This document shows positions 25,178 through 34,277 of a stretch of 49,142 nucleotides of DNA, piece by piece. Source of the stretch: Desulfobacteraceae bacterium. Lineage in GTDB: Bacteria; Desulfobacterota; Desulfobacteria; Desulfobacterales; Desulfolunaceae. The stretch is taken from positions 1 to 49,142 of the forward strand of contig JABXKT010000008.1 of NCBI GenBank assembly GCA_013619155.1, given 5' to 3'. Positions within the stretch are counted from its first letter, which is position 1; the number at the start of each line of letters is the position of its first letter. Under the pieces are notes generated by a model, which saw only the letters and a program-made list of their open reading frames with translations, was not told the origin of the DNA and did not search any database. The translations under genes were made by a program, and so were the position numbers.

Positions 25178-27637
25178 TTAGCGAGACCCGCCAAGCCGTT
25201 CAGACAGCTCCATGGAGCGGATGCGCTCCGTGGCCATACCACTCCAGAATGTATCTTCGGAAGCGGCCACCGATCGGTAGAGAACGAGGGCCTTCTTCCC
25301 CTCTTCTCCCTGGGCCAGGGCATCGGCCCGTAAGAACCGTAGCTCCTCAGGAGAGACCTCCTCACCGGCACACGCTTCGGCCCCGGCAAAGGCATCCACC
25401 GCCGCCGTATAGAGCCCCAACTTCATGCTAAAATCACCCAAACGCCGGTAGGCGCTGTAGAGATCGGCCTTCGGGCGTGGGGATTCGGACTCCAGGAGAT
25501 CAATGGCCTCATCCAGCCATGGAATCGCCGCGGCGAGATCCCCCTGCTCCTCCCGGCATCGAGAGAGCCAGACACGAGGACGGGCACCGCCCCCTAAGGC
25601 GAGACTCTTTTTAAAGAGGGTTTCGGCCTGCCCCATCTCTCCCCCATGAAAGAAAATACGACCCAGACGAAAGGCGGCCTCTCCCTCTCCCGGGGTCTCG
25701 GCGTAGTGCTCCAGAAACCGGGTGAAGACGGCCTGGGCTTCCTTCTTGCGGCCCCCCTCATCCAGAGCCTGCCCCAGCTGGAAGTAAAGCCCAGCCAAGC
25801 GATCCCGGCCGGACCATTTGAGGCGCTTTATCGAAAGGACAATGGCACGTTCCAGCTCCTCGGCCGCACTGCCATAAAGATGGGCGGAGATATAGGCCTC
25901 TCCAGCCATAAGGAATATATCGGGGTTCTCCAGCTTATGAATCAGGCGACGCTCCGTCTCGAAAAAGGTGATGAGATCCATATTTTTGCCCTGGGAGACG
26001 AGGACGCGAAAGTGCCCCAAGACAGCCTGGGTCAGCCGGGCATACGCCTCGGCCCGAAGGCCACCGGCCCCCATATCCAGGAGTTTTTTAACCAATGCCA
26101 CACTCGCCTCATACTCTCCCACCTCATCATGAAGGGCGGCCAGGCGCAGCATGGAGAGTCGGGCCAGGGGGTGCTCCTCGAAGGTGTCGATGACCCGGGT
26201 GTAGAGGTCCACCTTCTCCTGTCGATCCGGAAGCTGTTCTGCCAGACGGACAAGGGCTGTAATATACCCCTCCCCTTTTCGATATCGCTCGATCACCAGC
26301 TTAAAAAATGCCCGACCCCGTTCCGGTTGACCATCATCGAGCCAACTCTCCCCAACGCTCTCAAGGGCCATACCCGCCCTCTCATCTTCCGGAAAGAGGT
26401 TGGCAAACTGCACCAGATGCCCCCGGGCCGCCTTGCGATCCCCCGCCCTTAAGGCCGCCTGCCCCCCATAGAGAAGCAGGTCCGGATCACGCCACACCGC
26501 CTCTTGATCCATCCCGATCAAAGCCTCAAAGAGGGCCTGGCTGGGGGCGAATGATCCCAGATCATACAGGGTTAGGGCCCGCTCTTTTTTTACCGCCGCG
26601 GCAAAGGAGAGAGCCTCCCCGAGGGAGGCGACCTTGGTGAGGAGGGGAAGGGCCTCCACGGCGCGTCCCGTCTGGCGAAGGAGCGTTCCCAGACGAAAGG
26701 CCGTATCGGGAGCCGCCGCAAACCCGATGTGATCCTCCAAAACCACCCGATAGTACCCCTCGGCCATACCGTAATCGTTGAGATCCATATAGGTATTTCC
26801 CAGCATGGCGAGGGCATACGGCAGATAAGAGGAGTCGGGGAACTGACTGATGAAGGCGTTGATACGGGTGGGGAGGGCCACGAGCCCTTCGGTCTCATGC
26901 CGGAGCACCGCCTCCCGAAAGGCACTGAAAATCTGAAGAATCATCAGCCCCTCGGCACAGCCGCGGGAGAGCCCTGGAAGCTTAAGACTCTTGACCACCT
27001 CCGTCTCTGCCCGGTGAAAGGCACCATTTCGTATGAGGGTGAGGATACGATCCATGCCGTCCTCTTCGCGGCACAGGGAGCTCTTCACCTCCAGAAGGAG
27101 ATCATCCAGGCTGCCGGTAAACCCAGCCCGGGCCACCAGATGGGTCTCATCCTTGGGAGAGACCACCGCAGCCGGTGCATGGCCCAGCACCCGTTCTGGG
27201 GTGAGAACCTCTCCACCCCTCTTTTTCCCCCGGGCCATCTTGCGATGCCTCACCGCTTTCAGCTGGAGGGAGATCATCAGGCGCCGGCCTTCCCACCGAT
27301 GGGTCATAGTCAAGATAGGTGTATCGGTCTGAACCAGGAGAGTGGTGAGGGCCGAGGTCTGACGGCGTACCACCACACGGGGACTACCGGATCCCATCCC
27401 CTCGAGGGCCTTCGGCAGGATAGAGGTGCCCTTCAAGGCAATGAGCAGCTCATGGGCATCGATCTTCACCACCTTGGACGGCACAGCCTCCGACAACTCC
27501 AACACCACCCCAGCAGGAGACGATACACGCGTTACCTGTATCACCTCAGCGGCTTGGGCCTGTCCCCACACCAAGACCATGAGGATCATCATCCCCCATG
27601 GAATCCATTTCATTGCCTGCCTTGGGAAGGCCTTCAT
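25178..27637 (-). CDS. Exported AMIN-like/TPR repeat protein of the flagellar cluster
   Basis: An 819-residue protein of unknown function. A signal peptide (WIPWGMMILMVLVWGQAQA) is followed by an AMIN-like domain at about 35-130 (VIQVTRVSSPAGVVLELSEAV, LLIALKGTSIL), a domain that binds peptidoglycan or envelope partners in AmiC and PilQ. The rest is a long array of tetratricopeptide-like helix pairs, such as YLPYALAMLGNTYMDLNDYG and GEAAFRLGRIFFHGGEMGQA. Its place between the two flagellar sigma-54 regulators on the same strand suggests a periplasmic or envelope role in flagellar assembly (inference). The second of two tandem ATGs (27637) sits at better spacing from GAAGGAG. Confidence 0.75.
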   Translation of the reverse strand: MKAFPRQAMKWIPWGMMILMVLVWGQAQAAEVIQVTRVSSPAGVVLELSEAVPSKVVKIDAHELLIALKGTSILPKALEGMGSGSPRVVVRRQTSALTTLLVQTDTPILTMTHRWEGRRLMISLQLKAVRHRKMARGKKRGGEVLTPERVLGHAPAAVVSPKDETHLVARAGFTGSLDDLLLEVKSSLCREEDGMDRILTLIRNGAFHRAETEVVKSLKLPGLSRGCAEGLMILQIFSAFREAVLRHETEGLVALPTRINAFISQFPDSSYLPYALAMLGNTYMDLNDYGMAEGYYRVVLEDHIGFAAAPDTAFRLGTLLRQTGRAVEALPLLTKVASLGEALSFAAAVKKERALTLYDLGSFAPSQALFEALIGMDQEAVWRDPDLLLYGGQAALRAGDRKAARGHLVQFANLFPEDERAGMALESVGESWLDDGQPERGRAFFKLVIERYRKGEGYITALVRLAEQLPDRQEKVDLYTRVIDTFEEHPLARLSMLRLAALHDEVGEYEASVALVKKLLDMGAGGLRAEAYARLTQAVLGHFRVLVSQGKNMDLITFFETERRLIHKLENPDIFLMAGEAYISAHLYGSAAEELERAIVLSIKRLKWSGRDRLAGLYFQLGQALDEGGRKKEAQAVFTRFLEHYAETPGEGEAAFRLGRIFFHGGEMGQAETLFKKSLALGGGARPRVWLSRCREEQGDLAAAIPWLDEAIDLLESESPRPKADLYSAYRRLGDFSMKLGLYTAAVDAFAGAEACAGEEVSPEELRFLRADALAQGEEGKKALVLYRSVAASEDTFWSGMATERIRSMELSERLGGSR

Positions 27638-27906
27638 CATCAACTCCTTCACTGATTCTCGAATACATCCCGCTCCCTTCATGGCCCCTTAAACCCAGAA
27701 GAGAGCGCCTCGCCCTCTTCACATCCCCACCCAAATAGGAGAGACCATACCCTTATAAAAAAGGCCCCGTGATGAGGAAAAAAAGGATGGCCCCAGACCA
27801 TAAAGGGGCAAGAGGCACTCATTTGACAGAAGAAAAAAAGGGCCCCATGACGCAAAAGGCATAGGCCACCCCGAAGAGAGGAAGGGGGGAAACACAGATA
27901 AAAAAG

Positions 27907-29262
27907 CTACACCGTGGTGGTCACAGAACCATCTTCAAGCTTCATTTTTTTGATTTTTTCCACGAGGGTGGTGCGCTTCATATTGAGCAGCTCTGCCGCC
28001 TTGGCCTTCACCCAGTTGGCTTCATTCAAGGCTTGAAGAATCAATTTTTTTTGATGCTGCTCCATGGATTCATGAAAATTGACCCCATGACGCACATCAA
28101 GATATAAGGAGGGTAAATCATCATCCTGGGAGTCTGCGGCCAAAAAATGAGGGGGCAGATCCTCTGCCTCCACCACACTGCCATCCACCAGCACCGAGAA
28201 CCGTTCCACCAGATTCTCCAACTCGCGCACGTTGCCTGGCCAATCATACGCCGTCATGATGGCCATGGCCTCTTGAGAAAACCGCTTCTCATCCATGCCG
28301 GTGCGTCGGGCCAATTTGTCGGTAAAGTGATCGGCCAGAAGGGAGATATCACTTCGGCGCTCACGTAAGGGAGGCATGATGATGGGAATCACATTGAGGC
28401 GGTAGTACAGATCTTCACGAAATTGGTTTTGGGCCACAGCCAGGGTCAGATCCTTGTTGGTGGCCGAAATAATACGGATATCCACATGGGTGGAGTGGGT
28501 GGCACCCACACGTTCAAAACATTTCTCCTGGATGGCCCGCAGAAGCTTTACCTGCAAGTCGGGGCTCATATCGCCGATCTCGTCCAAGAAGATCGTCCCC
28601 CCGTCCGCCAGTTCGAACCGGCCGGGGCGTGCCCTGTGCGCACCGGTAAAGGCCCCTTTTTCATGGCCGAATAGCTCACTCTCCAGAAGCTCGCGGGGAA
28701 TGGCCCCACAATTGATCACCACCAGCGGGGCGTTGCATCGATGGCTGTTCCGATGGATAGCCCGGGCAATGAGCTCTTTACCGGTACCACTCTCGCCGGT
28801 AATCAGCACGGTGCTGTCTGTGGCCGCCACCTTCTCAGCGATGACCAAGACCCGGCGCAGCGCCTCACTCCCACCCACAAGACCCCGGCGATCGAAGGGT
28901 CCTTGAAAACGGCCGTCATCGATATCATGAACGGGAAAACGACAGGCCGTCACCAGGTCATGAACCGTTACCCCCTCATCCAGGCGGATGGTGGCCGCAT
29001 AATCCGGTGTCGGCCCCTTTCCCACAAGGACCAAAGAGGGCTCCCCATGTCGTTTTAAAAGGGTAGAGAGAGCCGACGCATCCCCTTGAGAGAGATTCGA
29101 TGCCACCACGGCATCATAGTTAAAATGGGCCAATTTTTCAGCCGATACCGTCATATCCGGCGCGGCTTCGATCTTGAGGTCGCAATTGGAGAGCATGCCC
29201 ATAAGAAGAGAGCTATCCAATCCTCCCGTTATGAGTACTTTGATCATCCTGGTATCCGCCAT
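27907..29262 (-). CDS. Sigma-54 activator, FleQ/FlrA-like flagellar master regulator
   Basis: A 451-residue NtrC-type activator. The N-terminal 120 residues are a divergent receiver/FleQ-like domain with no clear phospho-Asp pocket. The AAA+ core is intact: [53 protein letters not shown]. The C-terminal helix-turn-helix ends AAELLNMKRTTLVEKIKKM, strikingly like FleQ. In Pseudomonas, FleQ binds c-di-GMP and governs the flagellar cascade. Two HD-GYP proteins in this window could set the c-di-GMP level it would sense, but its c-di-GMP binding residues were not confirmed and no LFRS motif is evident. It is the first of the two regulators in transcription order. Confidence 0.85.
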   Translation of the reverse strand: MADTRMIKVLITGGLDSSLLMGMLSNCDLKIEAAPDMTVSAEKLAHFNYDAVVASNLSQGDASALSTLLKRHGEPSLVLVGKGPTPDYAATIRLDEGVTVHDLVTACRFPVHDIDDGRFQGPFDRRGLVGGSEALRRVLVIAEKVAATDSTVLITGESGTGKELIARAIHRNSHRCNAPLVVINCGAIPRELLESELFGHEKGAFTGAHRARPGRFELADGGTIFLDEIGDMSPDLQVKLLRAIQEKCFERVGATHSTHVDIRIISATNKDLTLAVAQNQFREDLYYRLNVIPIIMPPLRERRSDISLLADHFTDKLARRTGMDEKRFSQEAMAIMTAYDWPGNVRELENLVERFSVLVDGSVVEAEDLPPHFLAADSQDDDLPSLYLDVRHGVNFHESMEQHQKKLILQALNEANWVKAKAAELLNMKRTTLVEKIKKMKLEDGSVTTTV

Positions 29263-29356
29263 GATTACTACGGTCCTATCTTGATACTTTACAAAATTAC
29301 AAATGGCTTGTTGTGAAAAATCTTAACATAGTGATCGCAAGATAAATTCCTGCCGG

Positions 29357-29731
29357 CTATCCAATAATTTTACTCAACTTGTCCGCAATGGCTTCGGCCG
29401 TGAAAGGCTTCACCACATAATTCGACACACCCGCCTGCACCGCTTCAATCACATTTTGCTTTTGGGCTTCTGCGGTCACCATAAGAAAGGGAATATCTTT
29501 ATACTGAGAATCGGAACGTACCAATTTGAGCAGGTCCAGACCCGTCATCTTGGGCATATTCCAATCAGAAATAATCAGGTCAAAATGACCCTTTTTTAAC
29601 TCCTCCAGCGCCGTGGTCCCATCGTCGGCCTCTGTGATATTGGTGTACCCCAGCTGCTTGAGAATATTTTTCATGATTCGGCGCATGGTGGCAAAATCAT
29701 CCACAACAAGGATCTTCAAGGATGTACTCAT
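29357..29731 (-). CDS. cheY: Chemotaxis response regulator CheY
   Basis: A 124-residue stand-alone receiver. LKILVVDDFATMRRIMKNIL holds the acidic pair, LIISDWNMPKMTG the phospho-acceptor Asp, VTAEAQK the switch Thr, and YVVKPFTAEAI the invariant Lys. The pattern is that of true CheY, which binds FliM or FliN and changes motor rotation. ATG 29731 lies eight bases after GGAG; the frame is open 44 codons upstream without homology. CheX, its probable phosphatase, is encoded just before it. Confidence 0.92.
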   Translation of the reverse strand: MSTSLKILVVDDFATMRRIMKNILKQLGYTNITEADDGTTALEELKKGHFDLIISDWNMPKMTGLDLLKLVRSDSQYKDIPFLMVTAEAQKQNVIEAVQAGVSNYVVKPFTAEAIADKLSKIIG

Positions 29732-29923
29732 TTCCCGATCTCCATCGATCTTTAACGCGACCCCACCATATTTAAAGGGGCTATCATTAAATGACGGTCC
29801 CCCAAAAGGGACTCCAACCGCATATCCACTGTACGGCTCCTTGACCGGGGCCGTCCCCGACACATCGCCTCATCTCGCCATCACAGATAGCACCTGTACC
29901 ACAAATCCACAACAGGGGGTCAG

Positions 29924-30385
29924 CTAAAATTCAAGGCAGACTTCTATGGCAAATTCACCCCCTTCCGTGGTGAAGGGAATAACAACTTTCGGACCATCAG
30001 AGTAGTGGGTGATGGCATGACCACGACCACTCACCACCGAAGGAATAGAGGCCTGGAACACACGCCCGTTCTCCTCCATCTCCCGCCGCGCCTGGCCCGA
30101 GATCATATTGATGATCTCCCCTACGGCATCCGATATCTCGTGGGAGAGTTCACTAATCTCCTCTCCGAACATATTGGATACCACACGAAGAATACTCCCC
30201 TCATCGAAGGTCAGGGCAATGGTTCCGTTGGTCTCTCCGGTTAGCCCGATGATACCGGTCACATCCCCGATGGCTCTGTCATCCTTCTTCAGATATGGGG
30301 GCCCCGCCTTGCAGCTGACAAAGGCCATCACCTCCAACACATTAGAGGTGGCATGAATAAAGGGATTGATTATATTTGCATCCAT
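29924..30385 (-). CDS. cheX: CheX-like chemotaxis phosphatase
   Basis: A 153-residue CheX/CheC-family protein. The catalytic E-x2-N pair is visible in DAVGEIINMISGQAR, and VTGIIGLTGETNGTIALTFDE plus VVIPFTTEGGEFAIEVCL fit the CheX fold. CheX dephosphorylates CheY-P and so ends the chemotactic signal. It lies directly upstream of cheY, matching that role. Confidence 0.88.
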   Translation of the reverse strand: MDANIINPFIHATSNVLEVMAFVSCKAGPPYLKKDDRAIGDVTGIIGLTGETNGTIALTFDEGSILRVVSNMFGEEISELSHEISDAVGEIINMISGQARREMEENGRVFQASIPSVVSGRGHAITHYSDGPKVVIPFTTEGGEFAIEVCLEF

Positions 30386-30428
30386 CGCTCACTCACCTTC
30401 GAAACCCTAGTGCTTCACCTAATTTTTT

Positions 30429-32006
30429 CTAGTTTCCGTCTTCTGACGTCGTGATAAGGCCTTGGCATGCCGACTCGCCAGGGCTCACGTCAAGAACGCC
30501 ACGCGCCATGAGGTCCAAAAATGCATCCACCACACGGGGATCAAATTGTGATCCGGCACCCTTTCGTATGATCATCGTCACCTTATCCAGGGGCATCTTG
30601 CGACGATACGCCCGATCCGATGCCATGGCATCAAAGGCATCGGCCACGGAGAGGATACGAGATAAGAAGGGAATCGCCACGCCATGAAGCCTTTCGGGGT
30701 AGCCCTGGCCATCGAATCGTTCATGGTGGTGACGGATAATCTGCGCCTCCCGGTCCCACAACCCCAGCTGCCCGACAATATCGGCACCGATATCGGGATG
30801 CTCCTTGATCTTCTCAAACTCTTCGTCCGTAAGGCTCCCGGGCTTCAGGAGTATGGCATCCCGTATCCCAATTTTTCCAATATCATGGAGCCTGCTGGCA
30901 AAGGTTAATATATTCAACTCCTCTTTGGTGCACCCCAGATCCATCCCCAGAAGAATGGCAATTTCACACACACGATTCGAGTGCTGATTGGTGTAGGAGT
31001 CACGGGCCTCCACGGCCTTTACAAAGGCCGAGAGCGTCGAGAAGAGGTTGTCATAAATATTTTCATAAAGGGCCACATTCTCCACATTACCCGCCACTTT
31101 CTGGGTCATGAAGCTCAAATGGTAGACATCCTTCTCCGAAAAATGATCACTCTCCGCCATATGATTGGTCATCAACACGCCCAGACTCTTGGCCCGAATC
31201 TGTAAAGGGACCAGCACCACAGAGTTCATGGGGGAGTCAAAACCCCGGAGTCTCTCGTTGTGAGAGATCAAGGTGGGCACCCCCTCATCGGCCACCTCAC
31301 AGATGAGCCGCCCCAGATCCTGACCATGACGAGCGAGGCCCTCTAAGGGAATATCCTCCCCGCCCGCTCCCGTGGCGGCCATCTCAATGGGCATATCCAC
31401 AGATTCGCTCACGATAAAAAAACGCGAGGCATAGGCCCCGGTGATATCCACCGCCGACTCTGTCGCCTTCTTAAAGAGCGCCTCACTGGAGCTGATGGAG
31501 GAGAAATCATCCATGATGCGATTCATGATGTTCAGATCCTCGACCTTGGCCACCAGTTTCGCATTGAGAGACTCGAGTCGCTTCTTGCCCTTCACCTCTT
31601 GAGTGAGGAGCATATTCTCCAGAAAAAGGGTCCTTTCTCGGAAGACCCGTTTCATGCAGAGCTCCATCTGATCAAGCTTCACCGGCTTAATGAGAAAATC
31701 CACGACCCCATTTTTTAAGGTAGAGAGGGTATTTTCGAGGGAGGGAAATCCAGTCATCACCACCACGGGTATCGAGACATCATGAACCCGAATATGCTCG
31801 GCCAATTCCAACCCGTCCATACCCGGCATATTGATATCTGTAAAGCAGCAATCCACCGAATGGTTGGCCAAAATGGCCACAGCCTCATGGCCATTTCCGG
31901 CGGTTAATACCTGGTACCCTTTGTGTCGAAAATATTCCCCTGTGATATCGAGAATGCTCTCCTCGTCATCCACAAAAAGTATTGTTTCTTTTCTGCGTTC
32001 CGTCAT
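30429..32006 (-). CDS. REC-GAF-HD-GYP signalling protein
   Basis: A 525-residue response regulator. REC at 1-120 (ILFVDDEES, CFTDINMPGMDG, IKPVKLDQM) is intact. A GAF-like sensor at about 165-320 is preceded by a coiled coil. The HD-GYP domain at about 330-500 shows SNRVCEIAILLG, SRLHDIGKIGIRD, EHPDIGADIV, RHHHERFDGQGYPERL and VADAFDAMASDRAY, all catalytic residues present. It is predicted to cleave c-di-GMP under control of phosphorylation and a small molecule. It is the first gene of the cheX-cheY side of the motility block. Confidence 0.9.
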   Translation of the reverse strand: MTERRKETILFVDDEESILDITGEYFRHKGYQVLTAGNGHEAVAILANHSVDCCFTDINMPGMDGLELAEHIRVHDVSIPVVVMTGFPSLENTLSTLKNGVVDFLIKPVKLDQMELCMKRVFRERTLFLENMLLTQEVKGKKRLESLNAKLVAKVEDLNIMNRIMDDFSSISSSEALFKKATESAVDITGAYASRFFIVSESVDMPIEMAATGAGGEDIPLEGLARHGQDLGRLICEVADEGVPTLISHNERLRGFDSPMNSVVLVPLQIRAKSLGVLMTNHMAESDHFSEKDVYHLSFMTQKVAGNVENVALYENIYDNLFSTLSAFVKAVEARDSYTNQHSNRVCEIAILLGMDLGCTKEELNILTFASRLHDIGKIGIRDAILLKPGSLTDEEFEKIKEHPDIGADIVGQLGLWDREAQIIRHHHERFDGQGYPERLHGVAIPFLSRILSVADAFDAMASDRAYRRKMPLDKVTMIIRKGAGSQFDPRVVDAFLDLMARGVLDVSPGESACQGLITTSEDGN

Positions 32007-32018
32007 GTGCTGCTTACC

Positions 32019-32050
32019 AATGGCATGGAATCGTCAACGAATGGCATGGA
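32019..32050 (-). promoter_or_regulatory. Paired 11-bp direct repeats before the REC-GAF-HD-GYP gene
   Basis: AATGGCATGGA occurs at 32019-32029 and 32040-32050, exactly 21 bases apart, or two helical turns. The pair is 13 bases upstream of the minus-strand start at 32006, with TTGACG between the copies. It looks like a tandem binding site for a regulator. Confidence 0.45.
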
Positions 32051-32224
32051 GAGCCGGTGTGGGGCCGTGTGGCAGGGGCAGAAAAAAAGCACCAAAACTT
32101 GCCTTGTGCCTTTGCCACCCCTCATTTGAAGATCCGAAGCCCATTCATTTTTGCAGGCTCCGGCCCTTTGTGGTAGAGCATCATAGATCATTTTATATAC
32201 CTTTGCAAAAACTAACCCAATTTA

Positions 32225-33709
32225 ATGCAAGCGAAGGGCCCACAGGCCCTCCACCAACCAGATAAACCCCCAGGGAGCCTTGCCCAGACTGTGGATATAC
32301 ACTTAAACAACCGGGCCACCCTGGTCGCCCCACCCCACGCCCTCTCTGTGGCCGTCAAGCAGAGCCTGACCCTACCCAATCCCACCTGGCAAGAGAACCA
32401 GCGTCGCGGACGATGGAATAAAGGGGTGGAAAAAGAGCTGCGATTCTACACGGAGGCCGAAGGGAACCTGCATATCCCCCGGGGATGTATGCGCCTGGCC
32501 ATCAACACCTGTCACCACCTGGACACTCCCTTTACCCTTCACGATGAGAGGCGAAAATTCCCCCCCGTCCCCTTCCATTTCACGGGCTCCCTGCGCCCCT
32601 TCCAGGAGACAGCGTGCCAGGCGGTTCTAAAAAAAGAGTTTGGGGTACTCACCGCCCCCACCGGTGCTGGAAAAACAGTTATGGCCCTCTATCTTGTGGC
32701 GCAAAGAGAGCAACCCACCCTCATCGTGGTCCACACACGGGACCTGGCCCGACAGTGGGTGGCCCGCATCGAAACCTTTCTCGGCATCCCCGAAGAGGAG
32801 ATCGGACTCATCGGGGGGGGCACCCTACGCATGGGGAAAAAGATCACCGTGGCCATGGTTCAATCCCTCTACAAACGGGTGGCGGAGGTGGCACCCACCA
32901 TCGGATACCTCATCGTAGACGAATGCCACAGGGCCCCCAGCCGCACCTTCACCGAAGCGGTGACCCAATTCGATACCCATTACATGACGGGCCTCTCCGC
33001 CACACCGTGGCGACGTGACAAACTCTCCCGTCTCATCTTCTTCCATCTCGGTGAGTCTGCCTGGGAGATCGAGAAGGGACCCCTCATCGATGCGGGTCAC
33101 ATCCTACACGCCGAGGTTCGCTTTCGCCTCACGCCCTTCTACTCTGATATCGACGGAACAAGCCATTATCCTAAGCTCATGACGCAACTTACCGGAGATA
33201 AAAATCGCAACGCCTTGATTGTACAAGATATTTCAAACGAGATTCCCCACTGCCAAGGCACACTTCTCGTCCTCTCAGACCGAAAGGCCCACTGCGACAA
33301 CATGAGATCCCTTCTCCGCTACAACCATGGGATCGATGCCGACCTCATCACCGGAGATCTCTCAAAGAGCCAACGTACCGATGTCCTTGAACGGCTGGAA
33401 CGGGGAGAGACCCGTGTTCTCTTTGCCACCAGCCAACTGCTCGGTGAAGGGTTCGATGCCAGCTGCCTGGCCACCCTCTTCCTCACCTACCCCATCCGCT
33501 TTTCGGGACGCCTGATCCAGTATCTGGGGCGTGTCCTTCGCCCCGGCCCGGGCAAAGAGAAGGCGATCATCGTGGATTATGTCGATGCTGAAATCGGTAT
33601 TCTGGAGTCTGCGGCCCGGGCACGTCTATCGGTTTATAAAAACCACCAGATCGCCATCGCCCCCGATGCCGATGCCCCTCCCACGACACCGCCGCCGCAA
33701 CCAGAATAA
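32225..33709 (+). CDS. SF2 DEAD/DEAH-family helicase (XPB/UvsW-like)
   Basis: A 494-residue superfamily 2 helicase. Q-like FTGSLRPFQETACQAVL is followed by Walker A APTGAGKT near 143, Ia VVHTRDLARQW, II VDECHRAPS near 230, III LSATPWRRD, IV region LLVLSDRKAH, V FATSQLLGEGFD and VI QYLGRVLRPGPGK near 431. DECH in place of DEAH and the RecA2 layout recall XPB/UvsW-like enzymes. No nuclease, methylase or defence partner is adjacent, so the role is open: repair, recombination or RNA remodelling. No ribosome site precedes ATG 32225, and the first 20 residues look unconserved, so the true start may be internal. Confidence 0.8.
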   Translation: MQAKGPQALHQPDKPPGSLAQTVDIHLNNRATLVAPPHALSVAVKQSLTLPNPTWQENQRRGRWNKGVEKELRFYTEAEGNLHIPRGCMRLAINTCHHLDTPFTLHDERRKFPPVPFHFTGSLRPFQETACQAVLKKEFGVLTAPTGAGKTVMALYLVAQREQPTLIVVHTRDLARQWVARIETFLGIPEEEIGLIGGGTLRMGKKITVAMVQSLYKRVAEVAPTIGYLIVDECHRAPSRTFTEAVTQFDTHYMTGLSATPWRRDKLSRLIFFHLGESAWEIEKGPLIDAGHILHAEVRFRLTPFYSDIDGTSHYPKLMTQLTGDKNRNALIVQDISNEIPHCQGTLLVLSDRKAHCDNMRSLLRYNHGIDADLITGDLSKSQRTDVLERLERGETRVLFATSQLLGEGFDASCLATLFLTYPIRFSGRLIQYLGRVLRPGPGKEKAIIVDYVDAEIGILESAARARLSVYKNHQIAIAPDADAPPTTPPPQPE

Positions 33710-33745
33710 TATTCGGTAAAATAGTTTTTTAACAGAATTATATTC
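33704..33745 (+). promoter_or_regulatory. Paired Lrp/AsnC operator candidates
   Basis: Two near-identical dyads, GAATAATATTC (33704-33714) and GAATTATATTC (33735-33745), lie 31 bp apart, about three helical turns. The first overlaps the helicase stop; the second abuts the -35 box of the next gene. This is the geometry expected for wrapping by an Lrp/AsnC octamer, and the next gene encodes one. Confidence 0.6.
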
Positions 33746-33775
33746 TTGACACTCCCGGATGATGGACGGTATCTT
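33746..33775 (+). promoter_or_regulatory. Sigma-70-type promoter of the lrp-lysA pair
   Basis: A perfect -35 TTGACA is followed 18 bases later by TATCTT, placing transcription start just before the ribosome site of the Lrp-type gene at 33798. Confidence 0.6.
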
Positions 33776-33797
33776 TGCATAAAATGGAGAATAAACC

Positions 33798-34277
33798 ATG
33801 ACACTTGACACCATCAGCCTCACCATACTCAAAATCCTTCAGGAGAAGGCCCGTATCCCCAATGTGGAGGTGGCCCGTCGCGTGAATATGGCGCCCTCAG
33901 CCGTACTGGAACGCATTCGTAAACTGGAGAATCAGGGGTATATCAACGGATACGAGGTGATCCTCAATCCTGAAAAATTTGCCCGAAGCCTCATCGCATT
34001 TGTGGATGTGGCCATTGATGAGATATCCACATTGGACAAGGCCGGAGAACGTCTGGCGGCCATCAATGAGGTCCAGGAGGTCCACTTTCTTTCAGGAGAG
34101 ACCCGGTTTCGTATTAAGGTTCGCGTCAAAGACACCGATGCCCTAAAAAAGTTTTTGGCCCACACCCTGGGAACCATCGACGGCCTTCACCCGACGGCCA
34201 CCTCCGTGGCCCTCTCCACCTACAAAGAGACATCCCAGATTCCCCTTTCCATAAAGGAGTGTGTACCATGCCCATGA
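33798..34277 (+). CDS. Lrp/AsnC-family transcription regulator
   Basis: A 159-residue feast/famine regulator. An N-terminal helix-turn-helix (ISLTILKILQEKARIPNVEVARRV, APSAVLERIRKLENQGYING) is joined to a RAM/AsnC-type effector domain (FARSLIAFVDVAID, VQEVHFLSGETRFRIKVRVKD). A GGAG site precedes ATG 33798. Its stop overlaps the lysA start by 10 bases, so the two are translationally coupled. A likely effector is lysine or diaminopimelate (inference). Paired AT-rich dyads in its own promoter suggest autoregulation. Confidence 0.88.
   Translation: MTLDTISLTILKILQEKARIPNVEVARRVNMAPSAVLERIRKLENQGYINGYEVILNPEKFARSLIAFVDVAIDEISTLDKAGERLAAINEVQEVHFLSGETRFRIKVRVKDTDALKKFLAHTLGTIDGLHPTATSVALSTYKETSQIPLSIKECVPCP

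Noticed and set aside
32225..33709. Part of a restriction or defence system
   Set aside because: The helicase has no nuclease, methylase or other defence gene next to it; neighbours are signalling and lysine genes.
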